From NCBI RefSeq assembly GCF_000336635.1, contig NZ_AOLY01000027.1:1-64000 (forward strand): a stretch of DNA of 64,000 bases, given 5' to 3'. The stretch comes from Haloarcula japonica DSM 6131 (GTDB lineage: Archaea; Halobacteriota; Halobacteria; Halobacteriales; Haloarculaceae). The notes under the pieces were generated by a model. The model was not told the DNA's origin, ran no database searches, and was given only the letters and a program-made list of their open reading frames with translations. A program made the translations under genes and the position numbers. Shown piece after piece: positions 52,340 through 60,540 of the stretch (its first letter is position 1; each line of letters opens with the position of its first letter).

Positions 52340-53165
52340 GCGGACCCGTGGCCGCTTCGTACTCATCGGATGCGGCGATGCGAAAACCGACCAGCCAGTT
52401 GCAGTTCGCGATCTCTATACATCCTCGTACTTCTCGGTCAAACGATCGTATGCCGAGGCAGCTGTCCAGTGGGCTCGAACTGCTGACCGACGAGCGAACA
52501 CCTGGGCGGTTCTCTCTGCAGAACACGGGATCTTGATGCCCCGGCAGACGGTCGCCCCGTACGATACGACCATCGAGGACCTGCGCGACGACCCCATCGA
52601 GGGAGAAGCCAATTATTGGCTGCCGTCAGGGGAACAGGTCGAAACCCGCCTTGACCGCTGGGCGCTCCGTGTCCACTCGTCTCTCGGTGATTGGCTCCGG
52701 CGGCCTTATGCTGCCGATCAGCAGGAGTCCCCCTGCCGGGAGTTGGTCGTTCTGGCTGGCAGCGACTACGTCGACGCGCTGCGTGAGCGCGACATCTTCG
52801 ACGGCCGACCAACTGCGATTCGGGCTGGGCGAGAGACGTACACTTCCCTTCCGCCGAAAGCGACAGTCCGCTTCCCCTTCCAGGAGCGTGACTTCGACGG
52901 GATGTTCGACCAGATGGACTGGCTTTCAGACCGCGTCGAAGAACTCTCGTCGGCAGCGGCTCCAGCCCGACGATCAGAACTCTCGGCCTTTGACGGGGGC
53001 TTCGAGCGCGACTCTGCTACGTGGCAAACAGGCCACAGTGGCGTCGACGTTGAGGGGACTGAGCAGGCAGGGCTGGATGCATTCGAGAACGTCCCTGAGC
53101 GGTTCCTTGCCACGAGACAAACGAGTCTTGCGACCGACGGCGGGGAGAGAGAACAGGATGGATAG
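52320..53165 (+). CDS. DUF6884/YaaA-like domain protein
   Basis: A 281-residue protein. Residues ~12-75 match the DUF6884 pattern: F-V-L-I-G-C-G-D-A-K, then V-R-D-L-Y-T-S-S-Y-F, then W-A-V-L-S-A-E-H-G-I-L. Such domains occur in phage and plasmid genes and are linked to YaaA-like DNA-binding folds and to nucleoside-modification loci. The C-terminal ~90 residues are a flexible acidic tail. It lies directly upstream of the replication origin, but nothing in the sequence shows a replication role. Confidence 0.7.
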   Translation: MTTTQTERTRGRFVLIGCGDAKTDQPVAVRDLYTSSYFSVKRSYAEAAVQWARTADRRANTWAVLSAEHGILMPRQTVAPYDTTIEDLRDDPIEGEANYWLPSGEQVETRLDRWALRVHSSLGDWLRRPYAADQQESPCRELVVLAGSDYVDALRERDIFDGRPTAIRAGRETYTSLPPKATVRFPFQERDFDGMFDQMDWLSDRVEELSSAAAPARRSELSAFDGGFERDSATWQTGHSGVDVEGTEQAGLDAFENVPERFLATRQTSLATDGGEREQDG

Positions 53166-53201
53166 CGTGCAAACCCGCGATATTGAACGTACAGCGGATA
53201 T

Positions 53202-53745
53202 CCAAGTTTGGAGTCTAGACCTGGGAGGAAATCACGAGCAGACCCCTAATGGGGGATTTCACACACACACCAGATTTGGAGTCGAGATATCTTAATATGA
53301 GTGTGCTTGAGTCCCGCGCTTACGGAAGCTGTACTTACTGTGCTGTCTCATCTTTCTCTTCCTTTCACATTCTAGTTAGACTAGACTAGAAGGAGACACC
53401 AGATTTGGAGTCCAGACACATCCGTAAACATGCTTCGAGAGTTTGTCCCCAGCCTCTCGCGCTTCTGGACTCCAAATCCGGTGTGTGTGTTGACCGCTTC
53501 TTACCCAACTCCTAGAATAGATTTCAGATATAGACACCCAGTATCGACTCCTATCCAATCTTCCACAGAGATGTCTCATCAACAGCAGAATCTGAGGACC
53601 TTTTGACTGCGTTTTGATGGCATATGATACAACCACCCAGTACACTCCAAATCCAGTGTGTTCCGATAGATTTGGAGTCAATTGAATATCCAATAGAATT
53701 AGTGATGAGGAGCTAAAACTACTATCTTCACTCCAAACTAGGTCC
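53202..53745. other. Replication origin with repeated ORB-like boxes
   Basis: Seven copies of a box with consensus CAGATTTGGAGTC or its complement occur beside the Orc1/Cdc6 gene. Forward copies: near 53202-53221 (diverged), 53269-53292, 53397-53416, 53662-53684. Reverse copies: 53464-53490, 53643-53660, 53727-53745 (partial). The box pairs 53395/53464 and 53643/53662 are inverted, as in archaeal origins where Orc1/Cdc6 binds. A/T-rich stretches at 53285-53395 and 53685-53725 could be unwinding elements. Confidence 0.8.
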
Positions 53746-53771
53746 ATAGGTTTTTGTGCCATCAATAAGAT

Positions 53772-55001
53772 ATGCGAGATATGCCAGATGCAGGGGACCA
53801 AGGGGGCGACCCCCTTTTCGACGCTCCTGTCGTGGAGCATCGGAACGAGATTTTCAAGAACCGAGACCTCGTCGACACGGATCACGTCCCTGACGCCGAC
53901 CGCATTATAGGCCGTGACGAACAAATTGAACAGGTAGCTCACGAGATTGGGGCTCTTGTTGTTGGTGAACCGGCCAGCTCGGTGCTGATCTTCGGAAAAA
54001 CGGGAACAGGAAAGTCGCTTGTCGCTAAACATGTAATGGGCAGGGTCGAAGCAGAGGCTGACCGTCGTGGTGTCAGTGTTGGAACTGCCTATATAAACTG
54101 TTCACAAACTGACGGTCCTGCCCGAGTCCCGCGCAATATTGGCCGTCGCATCAACCCTCCTGAAAGCGGCGTCAAATTCCCGTCCCGCGGTATTTCGACT
54201 GATGAATACTATGAGCGGCTATGGTCGATCCTTAACCAGCACTACGATGGTGTTGCCATTACGCTCGATGAAGTCGACAGACTTCGCGATGATTCCCCAC
54301 TGATGATTCTTTCTCGGGCTCGAGAAAATGGTTCAATAGATATACCCATTAGTATCGTGGCAATCTCGAACAAGATCGACTACCGGAATCAGATGAACGA
54401 GCGGACAAAAAGTTCGTTCGGCCATCGAGAGTACGTGTTTGACCCATACGATGCCAACCAATTACGGGAGATTCTTAGGAACCGATCAGACGCCTTCCAC
54501 GAAGGGGTGATTGAGGAGGGAGTCATCCCCCGGGTGGCAGCTCTCGCTGCGAAAGAACATGGCGACGCCCGAAAGGGCATTGAACTGTTGTTTTCACTCG
54601 GCAAATACGCCATACGAAACGGTTATGATACTATCTCAGAAGAAGATGTTCCAAAAGTACGCGAGATGGCTGAAGCCGAACGGCTTCGCGACCTTATTAC
54701 GGGCTTGCCAGCCCATTCCCAGCATGTCATCGGAGCACTTGCAGCGCTTACAATTAGTAATTCTGATGAAGGGTGGTTCCGGACCTCGAAGGTATTAGAT
54801 GCATATAAAAAACTCTGCAATGAGCACGCTGTCGATCCAGTCACCCATGAGCGTGTGAGACAACTTTTGGAGGAACTGTCATTTCTTGAAATCACCGAGT
54901 CACGGAACCAACACCAAGGGAGCAAAGGACAATTTAACGAGCACACGCTCAATAAACCCCCAGAGATTATCAAGCAAATCTATAGAGAGACAGCACCGTG
55001 A
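53772..55001 (+). CDS. orc1/cdc6: Orc1/Cdc6 replication initiator
   Basis: A 409-residue AAA+ initiator. Walker A is G-K-T-G-T-G-K-S (about 73-80), Walker B I-T-L-D-E-V-D-R (about 161-168), sensor-1 I-S-N-K-I-D, and sensor-2-like G-D-A-R-K-G-I. The C-terminal ~90 residues form a winged helix (F-R-T-S-K-V-L, then V-R-Q-L-L-E-E-L-S-F-L-E). It binds the ORB-like boxes at 53202-53745 and loads the MCM helicase. Its location directly beside the boxes is the standard archaeal origin layout. TTTTGTG occurs 14-20 bp upstream but without a hairpin. Confidence 0.95.
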   Translation: MRDMPDAGDQGGDPLFDAPVVEHRNEIFKNRDLVDTDHVPDADRIIGRDEQIEQVAHEIGALVVGEPASSVLIFGKTGTGKSLVAKHVMGRVEAEADRRGVSVGTAYINCSQTDGPARVPRNIGRRINPPESGVKFPSRGISTDEYYERLWSILNQHYDGVAITLDEVDRLRDDSPLMILSRARENGSIDIPISIVAISNKIDYRNQMNERTKSSFGHREYVFDPYDANQLREILRNRSDAFHEGVIEEGVIPRVAALAAKEHGDARKGIELLFSLGKYAIRNGYDTISEEDVPKVREMAEAERLRDLITGLPAHSQHVIGALAALTISNSDEGWFRTSKVLDAYKKLCNEHAVDPVTHERVRQLLEELSFLEITESRNQHQGSKGQFNEHTLNKPPEIIKQIYRETAP

Positions 55002-55157
55002 GCGACTGTGGCTGAACCTCTTGGGTCTCCTCAATAAGCACGCTCACTGACCGGTTGTTTCAGCCAGCTGGATGAATAAAGAAGCCGTATTCACAACGCT
55101 TAATCAACACCCCCTTAGTATCATCGGGTCTGTTGCTTAAATCCTTGAGCTGAGTGA

Positions 55158-55184
55158 TTTTCTGTTCCTCTGGCGGGTGAGAGG
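55158..55184 (+). promoter_or_regulatory. Leader element before 55185 gene
   Basis: TTTTCTG (55158-55164), stem CCTCT/AGAGG (55167-55171, 55180-55184), loop GGCGGGTG, ATG directly after the stem. Confidence 0.82.
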
Positions 55185-55865
55185 ATGACGGAAACTGATC
55201 CGACTCAGACGCAGGACGGACAGCCAGACCAGCAAGCCGGCTTCGACTTCAGCAAGCCCAGTCAAGAGCACGAGATCGAAGTGTCGTATTCGTGGGGGTA
55301 TGTCGACACCATCTACATGGACGACGACGGTGAACTCGTCCGCGCACAGGATACTGACGGTTACTACCGCAACGACGAATCGTTCGAGTGCACCTGTGGA
55401 GAGACATTCGGTTGCGAGAGCAAAGCAAAATCTCACATCCGAAGCGAGGGCTTCCGAGGCCCACCAGTGCCGGTCGCCGGCCATCCAGAAGCATTGCGTT
55501 GGGACAACGAGACAATGACCGACTTCGGGGGGAATGTGGAATTCATTCCAGACGTAACGAACACCGCCGCGAAAGTTGTCGACGGGGCTGACTACCTGAT
55601 CGCAACGGCCCGGACAACACTGACGCCACCAGCGGACCACGAGTTCGACAGCTGGGAGCCACTGCAATCCGGCCGCCTGTCGAATCACAATGGCGACTCA
55701 TTGTTCTCGGCGCGGATCTTGTCGAAGGCTATCGCGACGCTTTCGACCGGACATCAGTACGTTCCAGACCGCTACACCATCTACTTTCGTGGGCACACAG
55801 CACTGTACTTGGAGGGGCCGAGGGGCGGCATCATCATCGCTGAACGACTCCCCGGCCTCGACTGA
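55185..55865 (+). CDS. Hypothetical protein sharing a C-terminal module with the 44629 protein (226 aa)
   Basis: A 226-residue acidic protein. A C-T-C-G-E-T-F-G-C...H finger-like segment lies near residues 67-85. The final ~50 residues (L-S-K-A-I-A-T-L-S-T-G-H-Q-Y, then Y-T-I-Y-F-R-G, then L-E-G-P-R-G-G) correspond to residues ~125-185 of the 345-aa protein at 44629. Both genes carry the same leader. Function unknown; a zinc-containing plasmid-specific protein is the most that can be said. Confidence 0.68.
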   Translation: MTETDPTQTQDGQPDQQAGFDFSKPSQEHEIEVSYSWGYVDTIYMDDDGELVRAQDTDGYYRNDESFECTCGETFGCESKAKSHIRSEGFRGPPVPVAGHPEALRWDNETMTDFGGNVEFIPDVTNTAAKVVDGADYLIATARTTLTPPADHEFDSWEPLQSGRLSNHNGDSLFSARILSKAIATLSTGHQYVPDRYTIYFRGHTALYLEGPRGGIIIAERLPGLD

Positions 55866-55873
55866 GACGGCGG

Positions 55874-55900
55874 TTTTCTGTTCCTCTGGCGGGTGCGAGG
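55874..55900 (+). promoter_or_regulatory. Leader element before 55901 gene
   Basis: TTTTCTG (55874-55880), stem CCTC/GAGG (55883-55886, 55897-55900), loop TGGCGGGTGC, ATG directly after the stem. Confidence 0.8.
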
Positions 55901-56668
55901 ATGTCCACACACTCAGCGTCGACGCGAGCACAGTCGTTTCAGCATCGCCCGCCAGCAGACACAGGGGAATGTTCCTGTCCGATTCACGCCAACGGCGACC
56001 CGTTTACCGCACCTCTCGGGATTCGATTTGCCGATCATGTCGCCGTGGAGCCAATCGACAGAGAGACCGCAGCCGCCGTGTACGAGGCGCATCACTCATA
56101 CATGGAGTCGCTGCCGTCGGTCAACCTCGCTCACCATGGGATGTACTTTCAGGACTCGCTAGTCGGGGCTATCACGTACCGCTACCCGCTCATCTCAAAG
56201 AAGCGAATCCGGTACGGCGTCGACGGCCAGCTCTGTCCCGAGCCCGTCGAGATCGACAGTCTTCCAGCAGAGATTCGAGCGACCGCCCGGCGGGTGCTTC
56301 CATCGACGAACACGGCAGTCGTTGACAGCGAAGTGGTATCCGGCGACTCACTCGTCGAGGCTGCGCGGATTTGCATGGGCGTTCGGATGCCAAACCTCGC
56401 GTCGGCAGCGCTAGCCCGCTCACAGGAGCGATTCTTGCAGGCTGACGACCGTGACACTCGCTTCTTGTTGACGTGGGTACGCTCGGACTATGATGGCGCG
56501 ATGGTTCGGGCGCTGCAAGACAAGGGCTGGACCTGTACGGGCTACCGTGAACCGGGACAGGCAAGCAACCGCGAGAACAAGCCGATTCGTGAGCGATACA
56601 AGTGGCGCTTTCTCTGTCCCGTGGACACTGCTCGCGAACAATCAACACTTGCACGGTGGTCTCAGTGA
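55901..56668 (+). CDS. Unrecognised protein (255 aa), perhaps acyltransferase-like
   Basis: A 255-residue protein. A cysteine/histidine-rich N-terminus (C-S-C-P-I-H near 24-29) precedes an alpha/beta domain. V-Y-E-A-H-H-S-Y, G-M-Y-F-Q-D-S-L-V-G-A-I-T-Y-R and A-A-R-I-C-M-G-V-R recall the core of GNAT-like DNA-modifying proteins of the Mom type, but this is a weak visual likeness. The last residues overlap the following GTG start by 4 bp (GTGA), so the two genes are coupled. Confidence 0.55.
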   Translation: MSTHSASTRAQSFQHRPPADTGECSCPIHANGDPFTAPLGIRFADHVAVEPIDRETAAAVYEAHHSYMESLPSVNLAHHGMYFQDSLVGAITYRYPLISKKRIRYGVDGQLCPEPVEIDSLPAEIRATARRVLPSTNTAVVDSEVVSGDSLVEAARICMGVRMPNLASAALARSQERFLQADDRDTRFLLTWVRSDYDGAMVRALQDKGWTCTGYREPGQASNRENKPIRERYKWRFLCPVDTAREQSTLARWSQ

Positions 56669-57192
56669 CCGACGTCCAGCCCGAGGCAACGGCTGAGTGC
56701 TGTCGGTTCTGCGGAGAGAGGGCCGATATCTCCGGCAAGGCGTACACGTATGTCCGGTGGCCCGACGAGGTTGACCGAGAAGACGGCGTGTTCCGATTTA
56801 CGATTTGCCGGGAGTGTGCGCTTCAGGACCGCGACAACGTCGAGCAGGCCGCTCTGCTTTTCCACGAGGCAGATCGAGACTATCTGCTTACCTGCGATGT
56901 CTGTGGAGCTGTTGGCTGCCGGTCTGCAAGCACCCGCCGTCCAGCAGCGGAGACGTATCGGCTTGCAAGCATCATCTCTTGGTCGGTGACGATCAACGGC
57001 TTCGACGGGGCGACAACCTCCTGCAGTGAGTGCAGCCCCATCGTGCCGGTCGACTGTGTGAAACGTCCCGACCGAACATACGACGATGAAGTGCCGCGTC
57101 TCGTCGAGCCCCCGTTTGACTCAGCTGCGAGGACAGCGGACGATGCTCCGGCAGACAGTACACAGGTCGAGATCGGCGGGTGGACTGGGTAG
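56665..57192 (+). CDS. Multi-cysteine zinc-binding protein (175 aa)
   Basis: A 175-residue protein started at a GTG that overlaps the upstream TGA (GTGA). Two pairs of zinc clusters are visible: C-R-F-C with C-R-E-C in the first third, and C-D-V-C-G-A-V-G-C with C-S-E-C in the second. It lacks membrane segments. Translational coupling to the 55901 gene suggests they act together. Nucleic-acid binding is likely, but the role is unknown. Confidence 0.65.
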   Translation: MTDVQPEATAECCRFCGERADISGKAYTYVRWPDEVDREDGVFRFTICRECALQDRDNVEQAALLFHEADRDYLLTCDVCGAVGCRSASTRRPAAETYRLASIISWSVTINGFDGATTSCSECSPIVPVDCVKRPDRTYDDEVPRLVEPPFDSAARTADDAPADSTQVEIGGWTG

Positions 57193-57365
57193 CCAGCGGT
57201 AGTTCCACGAAACCGGTGGGCCTAATCAGTTAATGAGCAGTACAGATTATAGCCGTAGCAGTGAATTCTCATCTGATAGAGAGAGTTAAATACACCTCTC
57301 AGTTATAAGACTCAGTGACCGTGTGGTGGTAAGATCGCCACCCCTACGTGTTACGCAGTCCGATT

Positions 57366-57587
57366 ATGACCTCTCGATCAAATGCTAATCCCACAGATGC
57401 GCCAACAGATAATTTCGAATCAGCCCTCAAAACAGTCATTTTGGAGTCGTTCGCAGAGGGGGTCGCTATCGAGGGCATGTGGGAGGTAACTCCTCCATCA
57501 TCGGTCGTACCCAACTGGCGAATTACCATCGAGAAGACCGACAACGCAGACACCCCCAAAGACGAGTCTACGTTCCTTGATGAATAG
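57366..57587 (+). CDS. Small haloarchaeal protein resembling HalX-type peptides (73 aa)
   Basis: Starts MTSRSNANPTDAPTDNFES. It contains V-I-L-E-S-F-A-E-G-V-A-I-E-G-M-W-E-V and P-N-W-R-I-T-I-E-K, patterns common among small conserved haloarchaeal proteins of unknown role. The ATG at 57366 is preferred over 57348 because the upstream codons are poorly biased. It stands alone with flanking A/T-rich gaps. Function unknown. Confidence 0.6.
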   Translation: MTSRSNANPTDAPTDNFESALKTVILESFAEGVAIEGMWEVTPPSSVVPNWRITIEKTDNADTPKDESTFLDE

Positions 57588-57793
57588 GCAGATCCCCGTA
57601 GCGATCTGTCTCAGTAGACCCTGATACGTATCTGTAGAGGAATCAGCTCCACCGACCATCCCTCCAGTATGTAAATAGAGCTACCAATACCGAGTATTTA
57701 TATACTGACCGACTGAATTTTAAGAATACACCGCTGAAGTAGGCCAATACCGACAGGAAGCGGGTGATGGGTAGGCGAGGTATGCAGATAACG

Positions 57794-58147
57794 ATGACAA
57801 AGACACAACACACTGCCAACGAAGGAAGTACTGACTCCGATCTATCTGTAACGACTATCTTCGAATTACTCACGAGCGAGCGCCGTCGACGTGCGTTGCA
57901 GTATCTGACACAGGCAGTCGGTGCTGTCCCGATTAGCGACCTCGCCGACCAACTTACACTCTGGGAGGGCGAACACACCCGCGAGCAGTACGAACGGGTC
58001 TGTACCAGCCTCTTCCACGTTCACCTTCCGAAGATGGCCGACGCTGGAGTCGTGCAGTACGACCCAGCATGCGAGACAGTCCACCCACAAGAGGCTATTG
58101 AGCAGATCACGCCCTACCTCGAATTGGCCGGACTCTCGGACCGTTAG
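57794..58147 (+). CDS. Winged-helix transcription regulator (DUF7344-like)
   Basis: A 117-residue protein. Residues ~14-85 form a winged helix common in haloarchaeal regulators: T-T-I-F-E-L-L-T-S-E-R-R-R-R-A-L-Q-Y-L, then I-S-D-L-A-D-Q, and then Y-E-R-V-C-T-S-L-F-H-V-H-L-P-K-M-A-D. It probably controls a nearby gene. ATG 57794 is chosen; 57764 and 57782 are also in frame. It faces the response-regulator gene across a 119-bp gap. Confidence 0.75.
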   Translation: MTKTQHTANEGSTDSDLSVTTIFELLTSERRRRALQYLTQAVGAVPISDLADQLTLWEGEHTREQYERVCTSLFHVHLPKMADAGVVQYDPACETVHPQEAIEQITPYLELAGLSDR

Positions 58148-58266
58148 TAGAAATATACTTCTTCTGTTCGGTACGCACGCTTACTGAGGGGCGTATTCGC
58201 TCTATGACGACTGAAATGAATGTACGTCTGTAGTACCGACTTGTCCGATAAGTCGCGGTTTGGTCA

Positions 58267-58656
58267 CTACATCGTACTGCGGATCTGTTCGGCTAGAAAT
58301 TCGTACTGTTCAGCAGTCGCCTCCTTTTTTACATAGCCTGTGGGGCCGACGGCGATGGTACTACCAATAATCGTCTCACGGTCCTGCGAAGTGAAGAAAA
58401 CAACCGGGAGTTGTGGATACTTTATCCGAATCATCCGTAGAAATTCAAGTCCATCTACTCTGGGCATATCGAAGTCTGAAATGACACAGTCCGGCTTGTC
58501 GTTGTCGATTATTTCTAGAGCTTCGGTGGCACCAGAGGATACGGCGACACTGAACTGCTCGTCTTCGCGTTCAAGAAACCCCTCAGTGAGGTCCTGAAAG
58601 TCCGGTTCATCATCAACATGGAGGACTTGGATCGCCTCTTGAACACTACTCGACAT
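58267..58656 (-). CDS. Response regulator receiver protein
   Basis: A 129-residue stand-alone receiver domain. The acidic pair D15-D16, the phosphoacceptor Asp61 (I-S-D-F-D-M-P), Thr89 (F-F-T-S) and Lys110 (Y-V-K-K) are all present. There is no output domain, as in many haloarchaeal regulators that act through protein contacts. A histidine kinase gene, now interrupted by an IS6 element, lies 2.5 kb downstream on the other strand and may have been its partner. Confidence 0.88.
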   Translation of the reverse strand: MSSSVQEAIQVLHVDDEPDFQDLTEGFLEREDEQFSVAVSSGATEALEIIDNDKPDCVISDFDMPRVDGLEFLRMIRIKYPQLPVVFFTSQDRETIIGSTIAVGPTGYVKKEATAEQYEFLAEQIRSTM

Positions 58657-58906
58657 ATTTAGCTATTTTATCACATTTGCAAAAACGACATGGGTGTGAT
58701 TATTATATTTGATAGCTGGGGCGGATTTTGCGCCGTGCGCGGCCCGCGGATGTCACTGCCAGTAAGGCGTCACAGAACAGTTCGCAAGGTAATTATTTTC
58801 AGAACTGTCAAAAAGAATCGCCTGTTCAGTACGTAGTTTTATTGAGCAGGTATTTCAGCCAACGCAGTAAGTAGAAAACTTCACCCACAGCAACAGCGAG
58901 CCCCAA

Positions 58907-58933
58907 TTTTGTGTTCCTCTGGCGGGTGAGAGG
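58907..58933 (+). promoter_or_regulatory. Leader element before the 58934 operon
   Basis: TTTTGTG (58907-58913), stem CCTCT/AGAGG (58916-58920, 58929-58933), loop GGCGGGTG, ATG directly after the stem. Confidence 0.82.
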
Positions 58934-59236
58934 ATGTCTCGAAATATGTCCTGCCGTCGTTCGGAAGACCTGTCACAGCCAACCACCTCGCAGTTCGTCG
59001 AGTCCATCACGGCGACTGTTCGAGGGCAGTCCGGCAGCGCCGATGTTCAAGCAGTTGTCCTCCGTGCGGTGGCCCGGCGCTCAGACAGTATCGACCTCCC
59101 GGATGTACTCGAACTTCGCTCGCTCCTGGACGTCGACGGCGAGCAGGTAGACACGCTGGAGGAACAGGTTACAACCATCATCAGCGCCATCGAAGCCGAA
59201 CTCGCCGGTTGGGACCGCCGGGAGGTCGCTGCATGA
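58934..59236 (+). CDS. Small helical protein, first gene of four-gene operon (100 aa)
   Basis: A 100-residue acidic protein starting MSRNMSCRRSEDL, the first of four small genes chained by ATGA overlaps (58934-59980). It is mostly helical (Q-F-V-E-S-I-T-A-T-V, then S-L-L-D-V-D-G-E-Q-V-D-T-L-E-E-Q-V). No motif is recognised. The leader hairpin sits directly upstream and probably controls the whole operon. Confidence 0.65.
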   Translation: MSRNMSCRRSEDLSQPTTSQFVESITATVRGQSGSADVQAVVLRAVARRSDSIDLPDVLELRSLLDVDGEQVDTLEEQVTTIISAIEAELAGWDRREVAA

Positions 59237-59547
59237 ACGCAGCAGACGTGGCCACGTTGGGCGATTTCGGTGCTGGTGGCCCATGCTCGGATGTGCTGAT
59301 TGACACACAGAGCGCGGCACAGGAGGCTGCCGTCGGTGAGTGGGAATTTCTCGCCGCTGGCAACGACACGATCGGCTGGCATATCCCCGACACCGGAGCG
59401 ACAGTCCTGCTTAAACACAGTGACGCTGGCTGGACGCTCGAACGGGCGACCAAACTGGTCGGGACACGAAGCACACTCGACGCCGGGCTGGAGCTTGCCA
59501 GCTCGTACATGGCGGATCGACCGGAGGGAGCGTCGGCATGGCGATGA
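59233..59547 (+). CDS. Small hypothetical protein, second operon gene (104 aa)
   Basis: Starts MNAADVATLGDFG; its ATG overlaps the preceding TGA (ATGA), so it is translationally coupled. The 104 residues are acidic with an alpha/beta appearance (E-W-E-F-L-A-A-G-N-D-T-I-G-W-H-I-P, then A-T-V-L-L-K-H-S-D-A-G-W). No family is recognised, and no metal or membrane motif is present. Confidence 0.62.
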   Translation: MNAADVATLGDFGAGGPCSDVLIDTQSAAQEAAVGEWEFLAAGNDTIGWHIPDTGATVLLKHSDAGWTLERATKLVGTRSTLDAGLELASSYMADRPEGASAWR

Positions 59548-59744
59548 TCGAGCGCGAGCAGTGGCGTCGTGAGGAACGCCATCGGGTTCCGGCCGCGCTG
59601 GCACGGGCCCGGTTCTGGCAGTCGGTTGCGCCGCACAAGGTCGGCTTCTGGGACGCCGTCGACGAGACGCTTCTGGCTCACTACCCGGGCTGTCGGTACA
59701 AACGCAGGACGACGCTCGACGACTTCCGAGAGGAGGATTCATGA
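59544..59744 (+). CDS. Small basic/aromatic protein, third operon gene (66 aa)
   Basis: The ATG at 59544 overlaps the preceding TGA (ATGA), a reason to prefer it over 59538. The 66-residue product is arginine- and tryptophan-rich (E-Q-W-R-R-E-E-R-H-R, then F-W-Q-S-V-A-P-H-K) with a C-terminal R-R-T-T-L-D-D-F-R-E-E-D. It could be nucleic-acid binding. Coupled to both neighbours. Confidence 0.6.
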   Translation: MIEREQWRREERHRVPAALARARFWQSVAPHKVGFWDAVDETLLAHYPGCRYKRRTTLDDFREEDS

Positions 59745-59980
59745 GCGACACTCCTGACTCAATTCTCGACAAACTCCCTCCAGAGCGGTTGCTGGACGCC
59801 GACCATCTCCAGCCAATCGTCGCCGGCATCAACTGCATGCACTCAATGGAGACGGTCAAGCGGTATCTCGCATACGAGAACAAGCACCAGAACCGGACGC
59901 CGATCCAGTCTCGCCTTCGAGAGCGGGCACGGGAAATCCGTCGCGATGAATTGGATGCCGAGGAGCAAGCCATCGTGTGA
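59741..59980 (+). CDS. Small helical protein, fourth operon gene (79 aa)
   Basis: Starts MSDTPDSILDKLPPERLL with a 4-bp overlap to the previous gene. The 79 residues are helical, with a charged C-terminus (R-L-R-E-R-A-R-E-I-R-R-D-E-L). The last ~40 bp of the gene are repeated 600 bp downstream at 60541 as the start of a direct duplication. The stop is directly followed by the next leader. Confidence 0.6.
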   Translation: MSDTPDSILDKLPPERLLDADHLQPIVAGINCMHSMETVKRYLAYENKHQNRTPIQSRLRERAREIRRDELDAEEQAIV

Positions 59981-60110
59981 TTTCTGTGCCCCAACGGAGT
60001 GAGGGGCGTCCCACAGAGGACGTGCCGCCAAACCGACTATGACCGAGAATAAGACAGATGAGACGGCTGTACAGCAGTGCGACGACCTCGATATCGACCC
60101 TGATGCCGTG
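59941..60110 (+). repeat. Direct duplication, copy 1 (partner 60541-60710)
   Basis: Copy 1 covers the end of the 59741 gene, the leader and the first ~24 codons of the 60039 gene. The equivalent bases occur exactly 600 bp downstream at 60541-60710, with differences throughout. Confidence 0.8.
59981..60007 (+). promoter_or_regulatory. Leader element before 60039 gene (long subtype)
   Basis: TTTCTG (59981-59986), stem GCCCC/GGGGC (59988-59992, 60003-60007), loop AACGGAGTGA. A further conserved stretch, GTCCCACAGAGG, precedes the ATG at 60039. Confidence 0.8.
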
Positions 60111-60404
60111 GATATCGGTGATGGACTGAAAACGACCGAGGGCACGTCTGCACTCGCCGTCGTCGGTGTTGACGCTGAAAAGGAGCGGGTGAAGGTGTAC
60201 TCCCCGTCCGGCGAGCTGACGGTCAATCGCTGGGTGAGCATGGACCTGTTCAGCGTCCACTCCCCGAACGAGGACATCCAGACCGACGCCGACCGCGAAG
60301 CGTGGCTGAACGAGACGCTGCCGAAGAAGGCTACGCATATCGACGGGAACGTGTACCCACTCAGGTATGCCATCGACGAGGACGGGAACGTGATCGCGGA
60401 ATAA
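60039..60404 (+). CDS. Acidic hypothetical protein (121 aa)
   Basis: Starts MTENKTDETAVQQ. A 121-residue acidic alpha/beta protein (A-L-A-V-V-G-V-D-A-E-K-E-R-V-K-V-Y, then H-I-D-G-N-V-Y-P-L-R-Y). Its first ~20 residues are paralogous to the N-terminus of the 60638 protein (MSENKTDKTAAQQ), a product of the local duplication, but the rest differs. No family is recognised. Confidence 0.65.
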   Translation: MTENKTDETAVQQCDDLDIDPDAVDIGDGLKTTEGTSALAVVGVDAEKERVKVYSPSGELTVNRWVSMDLFSVHSPNEDIQTDADREAWLNETLPKKATHIDGNVYPLRYAIDEDGNVIAE

Positions 60405-60453
60405 TCGAGGAGCCGTACCACTCTCTCTTTCGCTCACTCTCACGCTCACGGTT

Positions 60454-60473
60454 CCCGAGCGCAAGCGCTCGGG
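60454..60473. terminator. Strong GC hairpin after 60039 gene
   Basis: CCCGAGCGC/GCGCTCGGG form a 9-bp stem with a 2-base loop, 50 bp after the stop. Archaeal terminators are usually T-rich rather than hairpins, so the terminator role is tentative. Confidence 0.4.
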
Positions 60474-60540
60474 GGACACGCTCCACCTTGGACCGGCAGG
60501 CCGGTCCGGCGGTCCCGCTTCAGGAGGTAGGTGAGGCTCA

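Noticed and set aside
58722-58824. Possible extra leader and 24-codon frame (TTTTGCG, CCG/CGG, ATG at about 58750)
   Set aside because: No conserved loop, a very short stem and a tiny frame; probably chance or a decayed copy.
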